Shown piece after piece: positions 21,765 to 33,760 of a DNA stretch of 64,000 bases. Where the stretch lies: positions 50,542,896 through 50,606,895 of the forward strand of contig CM070632.1 in the NCBI GenBank assembly GCA_036346255.1, given 5' to 3'. The position numbers and the translations under genes were made by a program. The DNA is from Ampelocalamus luodianensis (taxonomy: Eukaryota; Streptophyta; Magnoliopsida; Poales; Poaceae). The first letter of the stretch is position 1; each line of letters starts with the position of its first letter. A model generated the notes under the pieces. It saw nothing but the letters and a program-made list of their open reading frames with translations, was not told the origin of the DNA and made no database searches.

Positions 21765-22015
21765 TTAAGAAGTCACAAGGTGATTATTAACAGAGGCAAA
21801 ATTAATGGGGGGAAAGGTTGATCCTCGCCGTATAGGATGCCGAGGATGAGGCCGCAAATCACCGCGGACGCGATGACCCACATGAGGGTGGTCCTCGACC
21901 TGCGTTTGGCGGAGAGGACGGAGGTGAGCTTGAGGACTGGGCCCTCATGGTCGATGACATGCAGTGCCTCGTGCTCTCCTCCCGCCTCGCCGTCCCCATC
22001 CTCTACGCTGTGGCA
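21765..22015 (-). other. exon-like open stretch with a predicted membrane helix
   Basis: An 83-codon stop-free stretch on the minus strand without a clear ATG. It begins acidic (SVEDGDGEAGGEHEALHVID), then has a basic run (LSAKRRSRTT) followed by a hydrophobic segment (LMWVIASAVICGLILGILYG), a positive-inside membrane helix pattern. The stop TAA is at 21765-21767. I do not recognise the family. It could be an exon of a broken or unannotated membrane protein, or chance in GC-rich DNA. Confidence 0.25.
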
Positions 22016-22029
22016 TTAGAGCTCGGTGA

Positions 22030-22735
22030 TGCAAATCTATTGCGGCGGATGCGAGGATAGGTGGCCGTAGGGGCGGCGATGGCGTGGATGCGAGGAGTGG
22101 CGGCAGTAGGGTGGGGTGGTGCAGATGTGAGGAGTGGCAGTGTTAGGGGAGGGGCGGGGTGCAGATGCATTAGGGGCAGGGCAGCGCGGCATAGATGCGA
22201 GGAGCGACGTGTTAAGGGCGGGACGGGCATAAATGCGTTACGGGTGGGGTGGCGCGGATGCAGTAGGGGTGGGGCGACGTGGTTGCGAGGGGCGGGGGGG
22301 AAGAAGTGTGGGGTGGAGCGGTTGCGCGAGAAGTGGGGGCGCGACGGTTGTGCAAGGAAGAAGCAGACACACCCGTGATTGCGAGTCGTTGGATGGGGAA
22401 GAAAGGATGGGAGGAGAGGGACGGCGTGGGCGAGGTGGGGGACCAAATCAGGTGCTGGAGTAGAGAGAGAGGACAGGGAGGCGGGCGTAGAGAGAGAGAG
22501 GGGAGAGGGAGGGAGGGCGGGCGGCGCGGGTGAGGACTGGGGAGCGTGAGAGAGAGGAGAGGGAGGGCGGGCGGCGCGGGTGAGGACTGGGGAGCGTGAG
22601 AGAGAGGAGAGGGAGGGAGGGCAACGTGTTCGCTGGGGTTGCGTCTCGCGCAACGTGATCTGGGCCCTCGGTAGCTCGCTGATCCAACAAACACGGAAGA
22701 GGATGGGACTAGGATGAACGATCATAGCTGTAGCA
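22030..22735. repeat. GC/purine-rich low-complexity block with 56-60-bp tandem repeat
   Basis: A 22.0-22.4 kb stretch repeats GGTGCGGATGCGAGG-like phrases. From about 22500 to 22620 a unit containing GGCGGCGCGGGTGAGGACTG and GGGAGCGTGAGAGAGAGGAG occurs twice in tandem. Long open frames on both strands (up to 240 codons) are Pro/Ser/Arg-rich artefacts of composition. Confidence 0.6.
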
Positions 22736-22834
22736 GTGAGTCTAACAAAAAAAAAATCAGACTATCACGAGAAAAAGCTACCAGCTTCAGCTCCCGGTTC
22801 GACTCGGAAACCGGAAGCCCACGAGATTGTGACG

Positions 22835-22906
22835 TGGGCCGTCAAACCCAGTAGGCTTAGTATGATGATTTGGGCCTAGCCTATTTGAGCCGAGTGATGG
22901 GCCCAC
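22835..22906 (+). promoter_or_regulatory. site II-type (TGGGCC) promoter elements of CPP1
   Basis: TGGGCC occurs at 22835 and 22871, and ATGGGCCCACC at about 22897-22907, 50-120 bases before the first start codon. TGGGCY site II elements are common in plant promoters of housekeeping and organelle-related genes, which fits a chloroplast protein. The role here is inferred. Confidence 0.5.
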
Positions 22907-22951
22907 CTTCCGCGACGCCCAGATAGACCTCGCCTTTGCTCCCCATGGCTA

Positions 22952-25900
22952 ATGGCTTACGGCTTCGCCTCATCCGCGCCGTCGCGTCCAACACCTAGAA
23001 CCCTAGGCACCAAAGCCCCAATGGCGGCCGCCGCCGCAGCGGCGGCGGCGCCTGCCCCCGCGCTCCTCTCTACCCTCTCGCGCCGCGCCTTCTTCCCGCG
23101 CCCTCGTCGCGCCCGCCAACCCGTGCCCCAGTTGATGCGGTAATTCAATGCGTCGGCTTTTTTCTGGGAATTGTTTGAGGATTTTATGGGTAAATTTTAA
23201 CTTTTGGGTGGGAACTGAAGGCTCTTCGCGGCGGCGGCTAGGCGCCGCGACGTGGTCGTGGTGGCGGCGGATGCGGCGGCGGCGGCCGGGGGCGCGGAGT
23301 TCAGCGACGAGGAGAACCCGTACGAGGTATTAGACGCTGAAATGAGCAAAGCTTCATTCTTTCTTATTCGCTTGCTGGACTTGACTTGTGATTTTGTGCT
23401 GTTCGGGGTGTTAGATTCTGGGCATTAGCTCGCTTGATAGCTTCGACCACATGAAGCTGGCCTACAAGAAGAAGCGTAAGGACGCGGAGGAGACTGCAGA
23501 CGAGGACTACTTGGCCAAGGTAATGCGGTGTTTCAGAGATTGTGTGTTTGGGCTTACATATGTTGTTAGCTCTGTTGCTGGGCACTAATGGTGGAGCTGT
23601 TGAGATTTCAGTTGGACAAGGCGTACGACACTGTTATGATGCAGCAGCTGCAATATCGGAAGAAAGGAGTCACATACGGGTCGGTTCAGGTCAGTTACTA
23701 TGCATGCATGGATGCTAATTTTCCTTACTTTGGGGCACTCACAAATTGAAATTACAAGATATTCATTGCATTGGTTGATGTTCCTAGATGTTTATATATC
23801 CTATATTTGTAAAAGGAACATGTTCTGTGCAATACTACATTAGTATTAGACCACTAGTGCACCTTACAGAGTTACACCACATAAAACAGAGGTAACTAAG
23901 TAAGCACCTGCTATAAAAATGGCACCATTAGTCTCGGATACGGTGCGTTTATGAAGATAAGGTGACTACTGCATTGAAAATATCTAAGGAACTGTGCAAA
24001 TAGATAGATCATTGCGTCTACATTCACCTAGTATGGCATATTTGATTGCGTTTGTTTAACACTTTAACTTATAGGTCAAAGCCATCTAAACCCTTTCCTT
24101 CTGCTTCTATTCTCCATGCATGATGTTTTTTTCATTAGATGTCTGATTTTCTTTCCGGCTGTCAGGTGTCAAAGGATATCAAGTATGCTGATAATCAACC
24201 GATAGTACCTTGGGGACCTAGGTACTTTTTTACCCAAGTTTAATATAAGAAAATCCTATTTCATTAGTTCATTAAGAATTTATTTGGTTACATTTGATTG
24301 GTGTGATGCATGTTATGGAAAATGGCAACTTCTCTTTGTTACACATGAACGTAGGCGTGAAGATGTAGGTGCATATCTATAAGAAATTTGAATAATCCTG
24401 TTTTATCTTGTGTGCATGAAGATGTAGGTGCTATATATAAGAAATTTGAATAATCCTGTTTTATCGTGTGTGCATGAAGATGTAGGTGCTATATATAAGA
24501 AATTTGAAATACCCTGTTTTATCTTGTTAAAGCAGGGTGAAGAGGGTGAGCATGACAGGCAGGCCTGTCCTACAAGCTCACTTTGCCCTGCTCAGTTTTC
24601 CTTTCCTCTGTTTATGTGTTGATTTGCATATATAGAGTATAGACCAATGTTCTTGTTCTATATGGGCATCAATGTTTGTTGACAAGGATATGTACATTGA
24701 GTGCTTACAATTTAAACTAAATAGCAACATCCATGTGAAGCTAATACCTCGTGATCAATTTATTGTTCTTACAGATACTCCAGATCAACAGTTAAGGATA
24801 TGCGCATAAATATGGGAATATCAGCAGCATTTGTATGTAGCTCTTCTCTTAATATATTTAGTACATTCCTGGCTATTACTGATATAATTCTAAGCATGTT
24901 TTTATGTTTATGCACTTTCGTGTCTACTGTCTTTGTTATCTGCCACTGCCAGAGATCCATATGATTATTCTAATAACAAAAAACCCATCTTTTTTAAGTT
25001 ATTAACTCTAAAATATATTTGGGGTTTAATCATAAACTTGAAGCATGTTACTGTGCATTTGAATGTTTTTGTGGGCATGTTAGTTTTGAAAGCCAGTGTT
25101 GTTAGCAAGTTACAACCTCCATCTTCCAGTCCAAAATAGATGATGTTTTAGCCTAAAAGAGTTGGTATTCAAATACTCAGTGTTCCTCTAGGCTAGGAGG
25201 GAGGGCTGCGCCTAGCGCCTAGGCGGGCACCTAGGGGAACTTTGCAAATACTTGTCATTTTGCCTTCTCTAGGTAATGCTTCCACCAAAATGCTTATGAA
25301 GTGCTAAAAGGTATAAATGGCCTATCTGGATCTCTTCAACCAAGTGGCTAAGTCGGTTGTTTCTAAAACCTTCATATTTTTCCAAGACCAATTAATAAGG
25401 GCAAACATATAAAAAAACTAAGGTGTTAATCTTTTCCTCATCTTGTGTGCTCAAAGCTAGAATGACATCTGTCTTGGACACGGGGAGTAATTTTAATAGA
25501 TTTTTGTTCTAGATAACATAATGCTTCGGGTGTATCTTTATCTCAACAAATATGATCTCTTGCCAAAGATCTTTATTTACACTATCCTGCAGGTTGTTTG
25601 GACAGCTATCATGGGCAATGTGGATTGGAAGCCTCTGCAGTTCCTATGTTTTGCTTTCTTCTACAGAATACTTCAGAAGCTGAGAACTACTGAACCACCA
25701 ATAACTCCAATATATAATGTGAGACTCTTCGTAGTCACCCCCCTTTACTTTCTCATGAGCCTATCATTTGCACATTTTACTGCAGAGTGCTGTACTGCTG
25801 TTGCTGCCAAAGATCTTATATTTATCCATAATTTTCTTCTTGTTTATGGTAGTTCAAGTGAGGGGGATACTACAGATTCTAGAAACTTTGGAGTTAAGTG

Positions 25901-28900
25901 GGATGCATTTCATTCTCTTTGTGTTCTCTCTTTTTCATGATGGCCATGCAAATACATTTAGCTTATTTTAACTCAGCTTATTTGATATCATTTCTTTTTG
26001 GTACCTGATTCTGCTGTAAAATAAAAGGTAGTATTGATTGGGTATCATCCTGAAGTAATTTTATACTTAACATCCTGTAACTGTTATTTGAAGTGATTAA
26101 CCACATAATCACATTCTGGTGTTTCTGCAGGAATATGGCGAGGTTGAAGGACGGGGGATACGAATGGCAAAACGAGTCGTCCGTGCTTTGGGTTTGATAT
26201 TTGGATGTGTATTTGCTGCATCCCTGGTCAGTATGCTCTCATATAATGTAGTGCTGCTGGATATTTCTCAGTCCAGCTGCTGCAATGTAATCTACCTGTG
26301 ATCGTCAATAGCTATTAATTATTAGTTATTAGTTGTCTTTTGGTTTGACTGTCTTGTCTGCTAATCTTTTCAGGGCTACACAGCAGCTGTTAACTTGATT
26401 GAGTTTTCATGGCAGTATACTCCCCGTATTGTTTATTACTACCAGGTATAATAAACATTAGTGTGCTTCCCCCTTTTTTTAATATCAACTGCAATGTGCT
26501 TGTAGATCTATCAACCATACGGGTAGAACCATTGTGCTCTATGAGTATATAAGATCATGGTGATGTAAAACAATCAAATGCATAGTACATTGCAGTAGAG
26601 TCTGTTAGATGGAGAGGGAGAGTGCAATTGTGAAGAGTTAGTTGTACTGCAATAGCCTAAAGGGCAATATATATAGTACAAAGACACACATAAGAGTAAA
26701 CCCTAGGCTAGGAGTGGAATACCACAAATACCCTTAACACGCCTCCCCCCCAATGCAAGGCATATGTAATAGCATTGCATTTGAAAGGATTGACACTAAA
26801 ATAAGAAAAATCCAAAGTTTAAGTTTTCATAATGTGGTCGTAGCGTGCATCTTTTGGAAAATATATCGAGTATCAAAAGATCTCCCATCCGGGTCATACG
26901 ACAGCCCATAAAGCACAAGGTGCAGGGGCTGAGAAAACAAAGGCAAGCGGGTGCAAAGTCGACCGCAGCAACACGACGAAGAAGATAATGAAACTTTTTA
27001 AAGGTATTTGTAGTATTTCCCTATTGCTCTAGGGTTTAGTCTTGTGTGTCCCTTGTACTATATATATAGCCCTTTGGGCTGTGCAATACAATTCAACCAT
27101 TTACATTTGCACTCCCTTCCATCTAACATGGTATCAGAGCCAGGTTCAAACTATAGCCTTCGTCCTCTTCCGCTGCTTTGCCCCTGGGAGGAGCAATCTT
27201 CACTCCTGGGAGTGGCCACCTTTTAGCTATAATCTTCATCTAACATAGTCCTGGTTATGCTGCTGCTAATTAGTCTTCTTTCTTAGTGTCGTTTCTTCTG
27301 TTGCGTCCATCCAAATTCGTAACACTCTATCTTTGAGTTCGTCTAAGCCGTACGAGTTCACAATCAACTGATTTCTTTGCTAGCCATGGTCCGTCCTCTT
27401 GAATCGAGTGTGGCCCTCTTCGTCTCCTTTTCGCATGCAACAGCCGCCGCTCTTCTCTCCGGGCCGATACAGATCGTCGAAGTCGTTATGATGTCCCTGC
27501 TTCTCTCTGAGCTGCCGCCCCAAGCTTCTAAGGCCGTCGCTTCTTTCGCACTCCGCCTTTACTGCGCTTCTTGTGCACTACGCCGCTGCCGTCTCGGGCT
27601 TCGATTTACGCCACCATGCTTCTATCCATTCCTCTTCGGCTTGATTTGACAGCTCTCTGTTCCTGTCGTTTTCATCATCTTCTTTGTCGTGTTGCCGCGA
27701 TCGACTTTGCTCCTACTGCTTTTACTTTCTCAGCCCCTGCACCTTGTGCTTTATGGGCTGTCGCACGACACTGGATGGGAGATTTTTGATACTCGGCATA
27801 TTTTGCAAGAGCTACACGCTACGATGATATTATCAAGACTCGGACTTAGGATTTTCCCTATTTTAGTGTCAACCCTTTCAAATACAATACTATTGCATAC
27901 GCCTTGCATTTGAGGGGGGTGTTAAGGGTATTTGTGGGATTTCCCTATTGTTCTAAGTTTTAGTCTTGTGTGTCCCTTGTACTATATATATAGCCCTTTG
28001 GGCTATGCAATACAAATCAACCATTCACATTTGCACTCCCCATCTCAACCTCACAAAGAATAAAGAGAGCTGTTAAATCAAGCCGAAGAGAAATAGATAG
28101 AAACATGGCGGCACAGATCAAAACCTGAGGCGGCGGCGGCACAATGCATAAGAAGTGCAGTGAAGGCGCATTGCGATAGAAGCGTGGCGGCATCATAACG
28201 ACTTTTATGATTTACAGCGACTATGAGAGAAGAGCGGCAGCAGCCATGCGAAAGGCAAGGAGTGGGCCAGGAAGTAATCGGCTGGCCGACGAGGACTTTG
28301 TGGACTCGCACGGCTTAGACGAATTCAAAGATAGAGTGCTACGGACTTAGATAGACTCAAAGAGGAAAAAAAGGCCTCAAAGGAGCAGCAGATACTAGCA
28401 GCAGTACTCTTTAACATCAGAAGAAGCTGCAAGAAGCTGGAGCCAGAGAAGCCGAAACTAGTTGTACCTAGAGGGGAAGCTAGAACCAGATCAACCGAAG
28501 CTAGAGCCAATGAAGACGGAGCGGCTCCGGCCAGATCTGGTTATAAACTAGATCGACCACTCTTCCTCTCCTCTCTTCTTCCAGCGGACTACCCTCCTCT
28601 CTTCTCCCTTCGTCCAAGCCTCCTTCATGGCCCCCTCGTGCTCTTCCGGCGGCTGGCGGAGAGGTATACCACGGGGCAGCGGCGCCGCGACCCAGGGGGT
28701 GGCGTTTGGGGGAGCTCAGCAGAGCAGGGAATGCACGTGGAGGCTTGGGGGAGGCATATCGGGCCGGGGAGGAGCGACGAGGAGCTTGACCTGGAGCAGA
28801 GGAGTGTTGGGGAGGCAGCTCGGGGGGCGGCGAAGGTCGGGGCAGCCTGTCGCCTGCAGCCCGCGGCAACCACGGGACAGTGGCGGCTTCACGGCTGGAT

Positions 28901-29645
28901 TCGGCCAAAGCTGGTCGGAAGGCGGCCGTGACGACTCGATTTGGTCGGGGTGGTGACGCTAGCAGGGGTGAGGCGTCGGCGGCGCCGTCGTGTGCATCGA
29001 CGAAGAGGCCAGCGGCGGCTTTGCCTCTTTGCTCCTGGCTGCAAGCTGGTCCCCGAGCCGTCGCCGCTTGATGAGCTGGCAGCCCTCGGTTGTGTGGATC
29101 TGGAAATGGCGGCGGCGGCTCGGCTCCAAGCACCATGCCAGAGTAGGCCCATTGGGATGGGCGACGAGGAGGGCTCAGCTGATGATGAAGAAGACTAAGA
29201 GGTGGCTGCCCCCGGGAGCAGAGATAGATTGCTCCTCCTGGGGGCAGCGGCAGCGGAAATGATTTGGGAGCTAGGTTTTTTGAACCCGCTTTGATACCAT
29301 GTTAGATGGAGATGAGAGTACAAATGTGAATAGCTAGTTGTATTGCAATAGCCCAAGGGACAATATATAGTACAAGAACACACACAAGAGTAAACCTAGA
29401 CTAAGAGTGGAATACCACAAATACCCTTAACAATGCTATGATATAGAGTAATGATTTCATGTTGAAAACACATGTAGATGCTGACTAGATATGGAATACA
29501 ATTGAGCACACTTTTGGCCCTTGGTTAATTCTGTGGTACTATAGCAAGGAGATGAAACTAATTGGCGGGTGCTTTGTTCCAGGTGTTGGTTGTTACAGCA
29601 GCTGCATCTGTTCTGCTGTACATCGCAGCTTCATACTACCGGTAA
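22952..29645 (+). CDS. CPP1: CPP1/CDF1, chaperone-like protein of protochlorophyllide oxidoreductase
   Basis: Ten exons: 22952-23139, 23221-23326, 23415-23519, 23612-23689, 24166-24221, 24775-24832, 25593-25718, 26131-26226, 26374-26445, 29583-29645. All junctions are GT-AG with phases in register; product 315 residues. Known role: a J-like, chloroplast membrane protein that stabilises POR, the light-dependent protochlorophyllide reductase. Visible: an Ala/Pro/Arg-rich N-terminus (transit peptide), an acidic AEFSDEENPYEILGI, then a J-like region (SFDHMKLAYKKKRKDAEE, LDKAYDTVMMQQL) lacking the HPD motif, and three or four hydrophobic segments (DWKPLQFLCFAFFYRIL; RALGLIFGCVFAASLGYTAA; VLVVTAAASVLLYIAASYYR at the end). 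An alternative start at 23021 (MAAAA) gives 292 residues and may be the true one. The last intron is 3.1 kb and holds nested retroelements. Confidence 0.93.
26603..29432 (-). mobile_element. short-LTR retroelement (outer) in the last CPP1 intron
   Basis: Minus-strand element. The 5' LTR is about 29302-29432 (TGTTAAGGGTATTTGTGG...ATCTAACA), followed by a primer-binding site TGGTATCAAAGCGGGTTC. A purine tract GGGGGGGAGGCG precedes the 3' LTR at 26603-26741. LTRs are only about 130-140 bp, and no gag or pol is recognisable, so it is a non-autonomous (LARD/TRIM-like) element. No matching 5-bp target duplicate was seen (GAGTC left, ATGCT right). The 28.5-29.2 kb frames are compositional. Confidence 0.75.
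26995..28045 (+). mobile_element. short-LTR retroelement (inner), opposite orientation
   Basis: Same family as the outer element, inserted inside it in the plus orientation. 5' LTR about 26995-27128, ending CCATCTAACA and followed by TGGTATCAGAGCCAGGTTC, a tRNA-Met-type primer-binding site. A purine tract TGAGGGGGG precedes the 3' LTR at about 27919-28045. Both LTRs share CCCTTGTACTATATATATAG. The internal 790 bp has short frames (27377, 27571) with no gag/pol identity. Confidence 0.72.
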
Positions 29646-30707
29646 ATAATCCATGAGGAATTATGGCCCTGGCTTAGACAGCCTAGAGATGTTAGGACGA
29701 GCCCAGCTTCATTGAGAGGCACACTTGTGGACTTGTGTTACCTCGTGCATTAAGGGAAAGCCAACAGTCCACAAATTTTGAAGTGCACTTGTGCCAGCGT
29801 CTGTGCTTTTGAGGTAGAGAATTTTGAGTGCATGCTTGTATTTGAACGATTGTGGACCCCACTGGGCAAGACTGCAAAAGGTGGTGGCTTATGAAAATAT
29901 TTCGTGTGCATATTTTAACAGCAATGTAATGTATGAAATTGTATCATGTATGAAATTGCATCAGATTCTAATCCATGTTAAGCGATGACTACTTTCATTC
30001 AGCAATGTGCTTGTGTTTGCCTTAGATCAACAAACATGGCTTCTTATGTGTTGGGCTACCTCTGAGCTCTGAGGTTCACACTTGTCAGAAAAATTTCCGG
30101 TCATCCACGTCCAAGTAATTTCAGCTGTGCGCCAAGGAAAACACTGCAGCGTGCACTAAAAATGCTACTCCATTGAAATTTGATCCATTTTTCATTGAAC
30201 AGATACATAGCTCCTGCATATACAAAAGTACATTTGTATTGTACGTGTTTGATACAGTTGTGTTGAAACTTGATTTGACACAACCAACCCACAAGAAATA
30301 ATCAACCCGACTTTCTCTGGTTCTTATCCAATGAACCAAAAGGTTTCCATTATCGTCTGTTAGATTACAGTCAGTCCTGAAAAAACACGTAAAATAACAG
30401 TGTCAGCCATTGCCACAACCGATCACTGTTTATCTACTGAAAATGCTTGATCACCACCAAATTTCACATCAACCACTTCAGAATACAACGAATTGATTAT
30501 TTATCAGTTAGATACAAAAGAATGGCACAGGTTCTCTCAAGAAACTGACATGGTGGTTTGCAGAAAATTAAATGCGCCTATACACTACAAACAATGCATT
30601 ATCTAGCACAAGCTGGGTTTCCAAAAACACATATCCAATTTGGATTCTAAAACTTCAACGCAATTAACATGAAGCTACAAAGACCGTGGATCCGCCAGTC
30701 AGGAGAA
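29646..30707. other. CPP1 3' UTR and convergent intergenic spacer
   Basis: The probable 3' UTR of CPP1 runs to about 29950 (GCAATGTAATGTATGAAATTG region), followed by the probable 3' UTR of the convergent DUF212 gene. No further gene is supported. Confidence 0.5.
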
Positions 30708-33006
30708 TCAACCACTGTTACCAAGCCCGGCTATCATCCCCGTAAATGTGGCTATCACAAATCCAAGCAGCCCGCCAGCAAAAACCTGATGAGAGAACTC
30801 AGCATCAATAATATGTGTCACAAGTAAGATTAAGAATGCCAAATATGTTTACAGGCACATGACAGCTTTCGCAGAGACATGCACCTGTGGAAGATAAAAT
30901 GCAGGTACGATTCTGTAGCATGCACTTTTGTTTGGTAAGATGCAGTATGATCTAATAAGGATTAATGGTTGATGCACAGAATTTATCCAGTATAATTTCC
31001 GTGTGTGTGCACGGGCATCATGTGCGAGTCAATGCAGGAGGAGGCATTCCTCATCCTGAGCATGTTTGACATAGGAGCAATAGATCAAACCTGGGAGTGG
31101 GTGTGCCCTAGGAGCTCTCGCAGTGGTCTTGTTTCAGCCAGTGGATGCTCTGATGGAAGCTCGTACACAATTTGATTCAAGACCTGGCATTTTAAAATAG
31201 TTATAACTGAAAGACAATGGAAACAGCTCTAGAAGCAAAGTACAGAAAATCTGGACACATTCAATGGGAAAAAACAACATGATGCTTCCCAAGATATGCA
31301 TATAGATTTTTGAATAGCATGGCCTCTCAGGTTACAAATTTTGGTCCTGGTACAGAATACCGATGACTTCTGCTGTAACAATTTCAGTCTTCCCATAGGC
31401 GCCCGCCAAGACCGTCTAGACACTAGACCGTCTAGCCGATTTATCCCGCCTAGCCTAGGCGGCGATTAGGCGCTAGACGCTAGTCGGACGGAGAACATTG
31501 AACAATTTACAAGGTAGATTCACAGTAGGAGCTATTTAAGTGAACTTGAGCAGCAACGCAAGCAAGAAAACTGTATGCCGGTACTACATAGTGTTATCGG
31601 CAGCCAGCTAGGCCTGAACCTTCTAGCTAAATAAGAGACCCAGTTTTAGCAATTGGCCACCCCTTGCCAGTTGGCACTAAGAAAGTTATTCACATGGATG
31701 ACTATCAATCACTTGACAGAAAAACTTTCGCCTCTAGAAATTATTTTGCTTCTCAGTGGTCACAGAAACTTGAAGGTTTTTAGGTCGTACCTCTGCTTGC
31801 TTCCCAGCATGTAGCCTAACACCAAAAGCATCGTACATCACCTGCAAAGAATTACCAAAACAGATTTAGCCAAGTTGGTGAAAAGAACAGTAATGAATAT
31901 AGAATGCAAAATGCTGCATTTCTGAAGATGACCACATATTCATAAGAAACACGATCAGTTCTTCGAGGATGCCACAGTGCTAGATGTGGGACAGATGGAG
32001 TGGAGTTAAAGCACATGATACATGCAACAGATTTAAGCTGAGACTAGCTGCTGCACAGCTGTACCATTGTAATGCCACCCTTCGTCTTGATTGGTTCTCG
32101 ATACCTATATATGTACAAGCAGTGATGATTGCCTCATGTTAATATGCTACTGGCCTTCCTTCTACTGGTTTCGTTAGCTATGCAAACAAGGTCAGGTACT
32201 GGGGTGAGCTCTGAAGAAAAGGCACTAGGCACAACTAAGTACATCTTTTCTTAGTCATGGATGATACATCGATCTTCTCCGCCATATTGCAATGAAACGA
32301 AACAAAATTCGCCACCGTGGCTACCATGCCCACAACCAAATTCATTATCCCCAAGATAACCAACGAAAGTTCAGAAAGAATTTCATACGGCACTTAAGAG
32401 TTTCTTGTCATCTGTACTGTACTCTTATTTACAATCGAATCAAGATGTACATTCAAAACATAATCCAGACTTAAAACGAACTAAAGTTGTCGAGTAAAAG
32501 GTACAAAGGACATAAATTTACTCGTTCCCAACCAATCAATCACCTTGTAAAAGTCCATGGCTACTTATCAGATCCACAGCTCATTGTCGAAAGCTTGATC
32601 AGTTTTAACCGCAAAGGTAGAGAGGGACTAACCACGGAGGCGAAGATGGCGGCGGTGGCGAAGAGGGAGCTGCCGAACCCCTCCTGGAGGCCGACGGCGA
32701 CGGCCAGCGCGGTGACGGTGGCCGAGTGCGACGACGGCATCCCCCCGGACCCCACCAGCTGCTTCGCGTCCCACCGGTTCTCCTTGTACCTACACGCGCC
32801 GCCGCCGCCACCACACACAGATCCCATCACAGAGAGCTTAGATCCAGCCCGTAACGGACGCCGAGGCAGGCAAGAGAGGCGTACCATGTGGTGAAGACCT
32901 TGATGGACTGGGCAATGGCGAAGGCGAGGACGGCGGCGACGAGCGGGCAGTTGCCGAGCACGGCCAGGTAGGAGAAGGCCGGCGGCGGCGGGGCGGCGTC
33001 TCCCAT
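30708..33006 (-). CDS. DUF212 / divergent PAP2 membrane protein
   Basis: Five exons on the minus strand: 32885-33006, 32633-32789, 31791-31841, 31091-31183, 30708-30785. GT-AG junctions join in frame to a 166-residue protein starting MGDAAPPPPAFSYLAVLGNC. It belongs to the YuiD/DUF212 (divergent PAP2) family, annotated in plants as acid phosphatase/vanadium-haloperoxidase-related. Motifs seen: KVFTTWYKENRWDAKQLVGS, GGMPSSHSATVTALAVAVGL (the conserved PSSHS), VMYDAFGVRLHAGKQAEVLN, HPLAETRPLRELLGHT and a C-terminal hydrophobic GGLLGFVIATFTGMIAGL. Four or so membrane helices are likely. The biochemical function is unproven in plants. Length is usual for the family. Confidence 0.92.
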
Positions 33007-33242
33007 GGACGGACGGCTCCAGAAGCTTCCTCCCCTCCTCCTCTCGAGAAGATCAGTTCGGCTCGGAGTCGGACGCTTCCTCGTCGCGGCGCGCGAGGCG
33101 GCTCGTCGTGGACCTGGACCACCCACCGGCCGGCTCCTCCTCGTGGCTTCTTTGTTTTGTTCTCCTTGTTCCCTTCCTGTGTAGCTGATTTTTGTGGGCG
33201 TAGTCGCGCGGAAGGTGGAGTCGAAGGGTCTCTCATAAGAGG

Positions 33243-33760
33243 AATTGCTACGGGCACCCCGATTTAGGGTGGAAGTGTCCCAGCTGGCAAGGTGGGCCCC
33301 TTGCTCGTTTTAGGGTTAGTTGACATTTCACTTGAGCTAAGTCTATGCAGTCTGCAGTGCATGTGTGTTTAAGTATGTGTTTTATAGGCAAACTAGTTAA
33401 TGGAAGTATTTTCGTATAGCACTTTCTTATAATGTCATAGGAGTGTGTACCAGCCAACTCTCTACCATAAAATGTTTCAACATATGAGAGAGAAAAAAGA
33501 GATCGATTCTCATATAGATGACACAAACCCACATAGATATATGCATGTCTATATGCATTCATTGAAATTTTGATCGGCTATCTTTGGAGTGTTGCATGGT
33601 TTGCTAAGTATTTTGATTTTGTTTTACGTATGTTTGTAGAATGCCATGCTACATTTTCTGCAAACAACATATTTAGAAATCGCACTACCACGCAATGTGT
33701 GAGCATTAGTTTTAAAATTTTGATTGTGAACCAAATAACTAACTGATGAGGTATGATTTC
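33243..33760. repeat. left flank repeat A of the GTE tandem duplication
   Basis: About 520 bp that recurs in diverged form at 35296-35806 (shared phrases AATTGCTACG, TTAGTTGAC, GTTGCATGGTTTGCTAAGTATT, ATGTGTGAGCATTAGTTTTAAAA). By eye the two are roughly 70-75% alike, with many indels. No coding sequence. Confidence 0.7.

Noticed and set aside
22003..22725. 240-codon minus-strand frame rich in Pro/Ser/Leu
   Set aside because: It lies in a GC/purine-rich tandem-repeat block, with equally long frames on the other strand. The product is low complexity with no domain.
28501..29136. 211-codon minus-strand frame in the CPP1 intron
   Set aside because: Inside the internal region of a non-autonomous retroelement; Pro/Arg-rich, no gag or pol motifs.
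31385..31500. Possible coding or regulatory palindromes with GCGCCTAGGCG-like text in the DUF212 intron
   Set aside because: Similar text occurs in a CPP1 intron at about 25195-25240; it looks like a dispersed repeat fragment without further structure.
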